From Ferrovaceae bacterium (GTDB lineage Bacteria; Pseudomonadota; Gammaproteobacteria; Burkholderiales; Ferrovaceae), in assembly GCA_027311025.1 (NCBI GenBank), contig DAICZS010000015.1, positions 1 to 37,319 of the forward strand: a DNA stretch of 37,319 nucleotides, written 5' to 3'. The notes below the pieces were generated by a model. It did no database searches and was not told the DNA's origin. It saw only the letters and a program-made list of their open reading frames with translations. Of this stretch, positions 33,163 through 37,319 are shown piece by piece; the stretch's first letter is position 1; every line of letters begins with the position of its first letter. Position numbers and translations under genes: made by a program.

Positions 33163-34584
33163 ATGAATCACCGAATTGATTACCAGCACCCATTGTTGCT
33201 CTTCCTGGCGCTGATCCCGATACTGTCAGGATGTGCAAACATGTCCGGCATCCAAACCCATGCCACGGTCATCGATGCAAACCAGATGGCGCTGGGACAG
33301 GACATGCGCCACCAGCCCCATTTGGCGTGGCCCAATGACACCTGGTGGCACGCCTATGGCGATTCACAACTCGATGACTTGATGCAGGCCGCCCTCGCAG
33401 GTAGTCCCACCCTGAAGGTGGCGCAAGCACGCCTGTCCCTGGCGCAGGCTTTTGCCGAAGGACGCCGTGCAGAAACACAACCCACCCTCAGTACGGATGT
33501 CAGCCTGTCGCGACAACGCTTTTCCGCACTCCAATTCATCCCGCCGCCCTGGGCAGGCAATTACGACTGGTACAACTCGGCCACGGTCTCACTGGCGTAC
33601 GACCTGGACTTGTGGGGGCGCCAGGAAAGCCTGTGGAAAGGGACCGTCGATGAGGCCCTTGCAACCGCTGCTGAAACACAACAGGTCAAGCTGGCGCTGG
33701 AAACGGCCGTCGTGCGTCACTACTTACGCCTGTCCCTCGAATTCACACTGCTAGACATTGCACGATGCCATGAAGCCGATGTTGCCGAACGGGTGGCCAT
33801 CGCACGACGTGCCCTTGCCACGGGCATCGGCACCGAAATGGAAGTCAATCAGGCCGAGCTGCCTTTGCCTCTGGCGCGTGCGCAGGTCCTGGACACCGAG
33901 ACCCGCATCGCCCAGGAACGCAACCAGTTGGCCGCCCTGTCAGGCAATGGGCCGGGGGCAGGAGATCACATCCTGCGCCCCAAACTGGCGCTGGCACCGT
34001 TGATCGGACTCCCCGACCAGTTGCCGGCAAACCTGGTAGGCCGCAGGCCGGACGTGGTGGCGCAACGCTGGCGCGTGGAATCGGCACGCGAATTCATTGA
34101 CAGCGCCAAGGCAGCGTTTTACCCCAACATCAACCTGTTGGGGTTTGTGGGATTCCAGGCCCTGGGGTTTGGTCAGTTTCTCAGTAATGGGGCCGCCGTT
34201 TCAGGGATAGGCCCGGCACTATCACTGCCCCTGTTCGATGGTGGGCGCCGACGCAGCAACCTGACGGCCAGTTCAGCCGCCTATGACATGGCTGTGGAAA
34301 ACTACAACGCAACCCTGTTGGGGGCCTTGCAGGATGTATCGGACCAGTTGCTGATGCTGCAATCCCAGGTCAAACAGCTGGACGAGACCAACCAGGCCCT
34401 CCAGTTTGCCCAGAAGTATTATGTGCAGGCCCAGGCGCGTTATGATCATGGCCTTACTGACTATTCCCATGTTCTGGATGCCAGGGATTCGCTGCTGCGC
34501 CAGCAGGCTGCAGTGGCCACAATGGAAGCCGCTCGAATGGATGCCCATGCAGCCTTGATGCGCGCTCTGGGGGGCGGCGTTTGA
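33163..34584 (+). CDS. Outer-membrane efflux lipoprotein (NodT/OprM family)
   Basis: This 473-residue TolC-like channel protein is of the NodT family. The signal peptide ends in lipobox ILSGC (Cys24). It has two outer-membrane factor repeats with the typical WWHAYGDSQLDDLMQAAL, VSLAYDLDLWGR and LVGRRPDVVAQRWRVESA segments. It would form the exit duct for the pump encoded next. It starts directly after the marR stop and overlaps the FUSC gene by four bases (TTGA). Confidence 0.93.
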   Translation: MNHRIDYQHPLLLFLALIPILSGCANMSGIQTHATVIDANQMALGQDMRHQPHLAWPNDTWWHAYGDSQLDDLMQAALAGSPTLKVAQARLSLAQAFAEGRRAETQPTLSTDVSLSRQRFSALQFIPPPWAGNYDWYNSATVSLAYDLDLWGRQESLWKGTVDEALATAAETQQVKLALETAVVRHYLRLSLEFTLLDIARCHEADVAERVAIARRALATGIGTEMEVNQAELPLPLARAQVLDTETRIAQERNQLAALSGNGPGAGDHILRPKLALAPLIGLPDQLPANLVGRRPDVVAQRWRVESAREFIDSAKAAFYPNINLLGFVGFQALGFGQFLSNGAAVSGIGPALSLPLFDGGRRRSNLTASSAAYDMAVENYNATLLGALQDVSDQLLMLQSQVKQLDETNQALQFAQKYYVQAQARYDHGLTDYSHVLDARDSLLRQQAAVATMEAARMDAHAALMRALGGGV

Positions 34585-36758
34585 ATAGCGCATCCATCCT
34601 CTTCAACGGCAAGGCCCGCGCCGTCGCAACGGCGAAGTCGGTCTGGCGCGACTGGCTGCGTCTGGACGCGCCAGTCATGACGTATGTTGCCAAGGTATTG
34701 CTGGCTGAAATCATGGCACTCTGGCTTTCCTTGCGCTTTGAGTTCGATCAGCCGCGTACCGCCATGATGACCGTTGCCATCGTCATGCAATCCAGGGCCG
34801 GAATGGTTTTTTCCAAAAGCCTGTATCGATTTCTGGGCACCCTGGTGGGGGTTGTGGTCTCGTTCGTACTGGTGTCCCTGTTTGCCCAGGAACCCATCCT
34901 GTTCCTGTTATGCATGGCCGCATGGATCGGGTTTTGCACGGCCGGTTCGATGGTGTTTCGAAACAACCATGCCTACGGATTTGTCCTGGCGGGCTACACG
35001 CTATGCATCGTGGGGCTGCCTGCGGTGGCCAGTCCATCCCAGACGTTTAACATTGGTACGACCCGAATTTCTGAAATCCTGATTGGACTGCTTTCGGCAT
35101 CACTCATCAGCGACGTGGTTTTTCCGGCACGCTTGTGGGACGTGCTGCGGGATGCCGTTCGGCATCGTTTCCAGGATTTTTCAAGCATGCTGCGCGAGGC
35201 GCTTGGCACTGAGGCCGGAAGCGGAGCCACCCGGCCCGCATTGACGCGCTTCATGGGCGATATTTTGAATCTCGAAACCTTTCGGGCTTCTGCCTCACTG
35301 GAAAATGATCCATCGCGCCTGCGGCGTTTGCGTCTTGGCCAGCTCAATTCCGGATTTCTTGCCGTGGCCACCAGCTACCATGCCCTGGAGCGACTGCTTT
35401 ATCGACAGCAACGCAACGGACGCCTTGAAGTTGCTGCTGCCCTGAAAACTTGCTACACCCCGATGGGCGACGCCCTGGTCGTTGAGGGTCGCAGCGCGCG
35501 CAATGAACTGGAGGCACGCAAGATTACCTCCAACATCAAGCTGTATGCGGAGGCATTGCCCGGACATCTGGCATCCGCCCGCAACCGCCTGCAAAACCGC
35601 CTGGATGCTACAGCACAACTTGACTTTGAAACCGGGGCAGAATTGTTGACCCGATTTGTCGACGAGCTGAAAACCTATTTATCCATTTATACCGCACTGA
35701 ATCGTCCGGTCGCGACGGATCGTAAGGTAGCGGGGCAGGCCTTGAGCCTGCGCATGCACTTTGACCCCCTGGCGGTGGCTCTGTCTGGCTTGAGGGGCGC
35801 CCTGTCGTTGGGGCTGCTGGCAACCGTCTGGATCATAACCGGCTGGCCATCAGGTGTGGAAGCCATCACCCTGGGCGTGGTAACCAGCACGCTGTTTGCC
35901 ACATCACCCTCTCCCACCCATACCATCCGGCATTTCATCATCGGCGTCATCATCGCCACGGGCATGGCCTCGGCATTCGACTTTTACGTCCTGCCCCAGG
36001 TGCATGGATTTGCGATGCTGTGCATGGCCCTGGTGCCCTGGCTGGTTATATGTGCCTGGATGACGACCCTGCCGTCTCTCGCCATCATCGGCACCAGCAC
36101 ATTCATCAACTTTCTGTCACAGGTCGGACTGACCAGCGCCTACAGTACCGACCCCGTCCTTTTCTCCAATAACGCGATTGCCGACCTTCTCGCTATTGCT
36201 TTGTCAGGCGTGATGTATGCGTTGATTGACCTCAGCAACAGCCGGTGGTCGCATCGGCGCATTGCAAAGGCGTTACGAAGACTCATGGTGACGGCCTGCC
36301 GAGAGCCGCTCATCCCGAGTCGATATCGTCTTGAAGGAGATGCCCTGGATCTGGTGCAGCGATTGGGCAGTCTTCAGCGAAAAGTCAGTGCCCAAGAAAA
36401 GGAAGCCGTGGACTGGCTGCTATCAACACTGGAAATTGGTCATGCCATCATTGAACTTCGCAAGCAGATGAAGGAACTGACAGATGTCGCCTTGCTGGCC
36501 CGGTTGAATGACTGTCTTGACAGGATTGCCCGATTGCACGAAACACCCACTGTCGTTAATCATGACAATGCCGTGCAGGCCATCGCATCGATTTTGCACG
36601 CAATGGAAGACATTCCTGCCGCGATGGCTTTGCCACACGCCACGCGCCACCAATTGAATACCATGTTGCATTTTATTCATGATGCGCTTCTTGATGAAGA
36701 ATCGGTGCTGTACGTCTCGACGCCATTGATCGCAGAGGAGGGTTCAAATGCCGCGTGA
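34581..36758 (+). CDS. FUSC/AaeB-family aromatic acid efflux pump
   Basis: This 725-residue inner-membrane protein has two blocks of membrane helices (about 35-185 and 400-560), each followed by a cytosolic helical part. This is the layout of the fusaric-acid resistance/AaeB family. E. coli AaeB expels p-hydroxybenzoate and similar acids with AaeA. The start is TTG at 34581, with a G-rich stretch upstream and TTGA overlap with the outer-membrane gene stop. It is followed by DUF1656 and a membrane-fusion gene, the standard order. Confidence 0.9.
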   Translation: MNSASILFNGKARAVATAKSVWRDWLRLDAPVMTYVAKVLLAEIMALWLSLRFEFDQPRTAMMTVAIVMQSRAGMVFSKSLYRFLGTLVGVVVSFVLVSLFAQEPILFLLCMAAWIGFCTAGSMVFRNNHAYGFVLAGYTLCIVGLPAVASPSQTFNIGTTRISEILIGLLSASLISDVVFPARLWDVLRDAVRHRFQDFSSMLREALGTEAGSGATRPALTRFMGDILNLETFRASASLENDPSRLRRLRLGQLNSGFLAVATSYHALERLLYRQQRNGRLEVAAALKTCYTPMGDALVVEGRSARNELEARKITSNIKLYAEALPGHLASARNRLQNRLDATAQLDFETGAELLTRFVDELKTYLSIYTALNRPVATDRKVAGQALSLRMHFDPLAVALSGLRGALSLGLLATVWIITGWPSGVEAITLGVVTSTLFATSPSPTHTIRHFIIGVIIATGMASAFDFYVLPQVHGFAMLCMALVPWLVICAWMTTLPSLAIIGTSTFINFLSQVGLTSAYSTDPVLFSNNAIADLLAIALSGVMYALIDLSNSRWSHRRIAKALRRLMVTACREPLIPSRYRLEGDALDLVQRLGSLQRKVSAQEKEAVDWLLSTLEIGHAIIELRKQMKELTDVALLARLNDCLDRIARLHETPTVVNHDNAVQAIASILHAMEDIPAAMALPHATRHQLNTMLHFIHDALLDEESVLYVSTPLIAEEGSNAA

Positions 36759-36945
36759 ACTTGCCGTCCTGGATGCCCTGGTGCCCACGCTCATGTTTGC
36801 CTTTCTGGCCGCTGTCGCAATCATTCTGGCACTAGACATGGCAATGGTACGCTTTGGCCTGTACCAATATGTGTGGTATCCCGCGCTTTTCCGGCTGGCG
36901 ATATTTGTTTGTGTGTTTTCATCACTTGGATTATGGGTGTACTGA
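36748..36945 (+). CDS. DUF1656 (AaeX-like) small membrane protein
   Basis: This 65-residue protein has two membrane helices (about 12-30 and 44-63) and the family's RFGLYQYVWYPALFRLA core. Such proteins always lie between FUSC pumps and their fusion proteins, as AaeX does in E. coli; function is not known. GGAGGG precedes the ATG, which is within the last 11 bases of the pump gene. Confidence 0.9.
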   Translation: MPRELAVLDALVPTLMFAFLAAVAIILALDMAMVRFGLYQYVWYPALFRLAIFVCVFSSLGLWVY

Positions 36946-36950
36946 AGAAA

Positions 36951-37319
36951 ATGATTGAGATGAAGAAGCTTGCCAGGCGGTCGCTGCGCATTTTGCCCAC
37001 CCTCGTTCTGATGGGCGTTGCCCTCGTTCTGGGAAGGATGCTCTGGATCCACTACATGGATTCACCATGGACGCGTGACGGGCGCGTCATGGCAGACGTG
37101 GTCAGTGTGGCGCCTGACGTGTCAGGACTGGTAACCGAGGTGGCCGTACATGACAACCAATTCGTACATAAAGGAGATCTGTTGCTGCGCATCGACGACG
37201 TGCGCTACCGCCAGGCGTTGGCACAAGCCGAGGCCTTGGTATCGCAACGCAGATCCATGCTGGAAATCAAGCGGCGTGAAGACGCTCGGCGCGCAACCCT
37301 GGACGATCAGGTGGTATCG
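36951..37319 (+). CDS. HlyD/AaeA-family membrane fusion protein, cut by window end
   Basis: The first 123 codons of a periplasmic adaptor: an N-terminal membrane helix (LPTLVLMGVALVLGRML), then SPWTRDGRVMADVVSVAPDVSG and VHDNQFVHKGDLLLRIDDVRY. These match AaeA closely in order (E. coli: SPWTRDAR, APDVSG, VHDNQLVKKG). This is the biotinyl-lipoyl half plus the start of the hairpin. It would link the FUSC pump to the outer-membrane channel. The frame is open to the window edge. ATG 36951 is used; 36933 and 36960 are alternatives in the same frame. Confidence 0.88.
   Translation, partial: MIEMKKLARRSLRILPTLVLMGVALVLGRMLWIHYMDSPWTRDGRVMADVVSVAPDVSGLVTEVAVHDNQFVHKGDLLLRIDDVRYRQALAQAEALVSQRRSMLEIKRREDARRATLDDQVVS

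Overview
The window looks like chromosomal DNA of a Gram-negative proteobacterium, most likely a betaproteobacterium. The pointers are TonB and RND-type outer-membrane proteins, a bc1 complex with a Tat-exported Rieske protein, DUF748/AsmA-like, HD-GYP, YheS and TrxC proteins, and GC-rich coding DNA over most of its length. Species cannot be told from the sequence alone. There are 37 intact or partial protein genes and two gene remnants. I saw no tRNA, rRNA, CRISPR array or intact insertion sequence.

Layout. (1) 1-4.3 kb: the last 32 codons of a probable ubiC, an amtB preceded by an NtrC-like dyad, a TonB-dependent receptor translationally coupled to amtB, and an orphan NarL-type response regulator. 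(2) 4.3-12.1 kb: a DUF748 envelope protein and an SDR dehydrogenase on the minus strand, an MFS carboxylate-type transporter, and divergently from it a CoA-transferase / HMG-CoA-lyase-like / TPMT-family methyltransferase operon. The first two of that operon resemble the citramalate CoA-transferase and R-citramalyl-CoA lyase pair. (3) 12.1-18.4 kb: an osmC-trxC-cytochrome c thiol-redox operon, a tandem HD-GYP protein, and a minus-strand membrane operon (M50 protease, EEP phosphatase/nuclease, DedA, cardiolipin synthase). (4) 18.4-25.1 kb: the ABC-F ATPase yheS, then an accessory sugar module (neuB, neuC, EamA transporter). This module is followed by a heavily frameshifted TviB-type UDP-sugar dehydrogenase remnant, joined directly to the C-terminal piece of an OmpR-type regulator. 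(5) 25.1-28.7 kb: petABC, a Mth938-like protein, a Gly/Asp repeat lipoprotein and a Spy/LTXXQ protein. (6) 28.7-32.6 kb: a minus-strand quinone/electrophile-stress set (wrbA, pirin, DODA-type dioxygenase, F420-type NADP oxidoreductase) with a divergent LysR regulator. (7) 32.6-37.3 kb: a MarR regulator heading an AaeAB-like aromatic-acid efflux operon (outer-membrane factor, FUSC pump, DUF1656, membrane-fusion protein cut by the window end).

The most informative places are the decayed junction at 23.9-24.8 kb next to a nonulosonate module with no visible CMP-transferase, the amtB-TonB receptor coupling, the citramalate-like CoA pair, and the marR promoter whose predicted start site coincides with the AUG. 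Much of the window is dense, with 4-nt overlaps between successive genes, so co-transcription is well supported for most clusters. No clearly new defence or mobile system was found.
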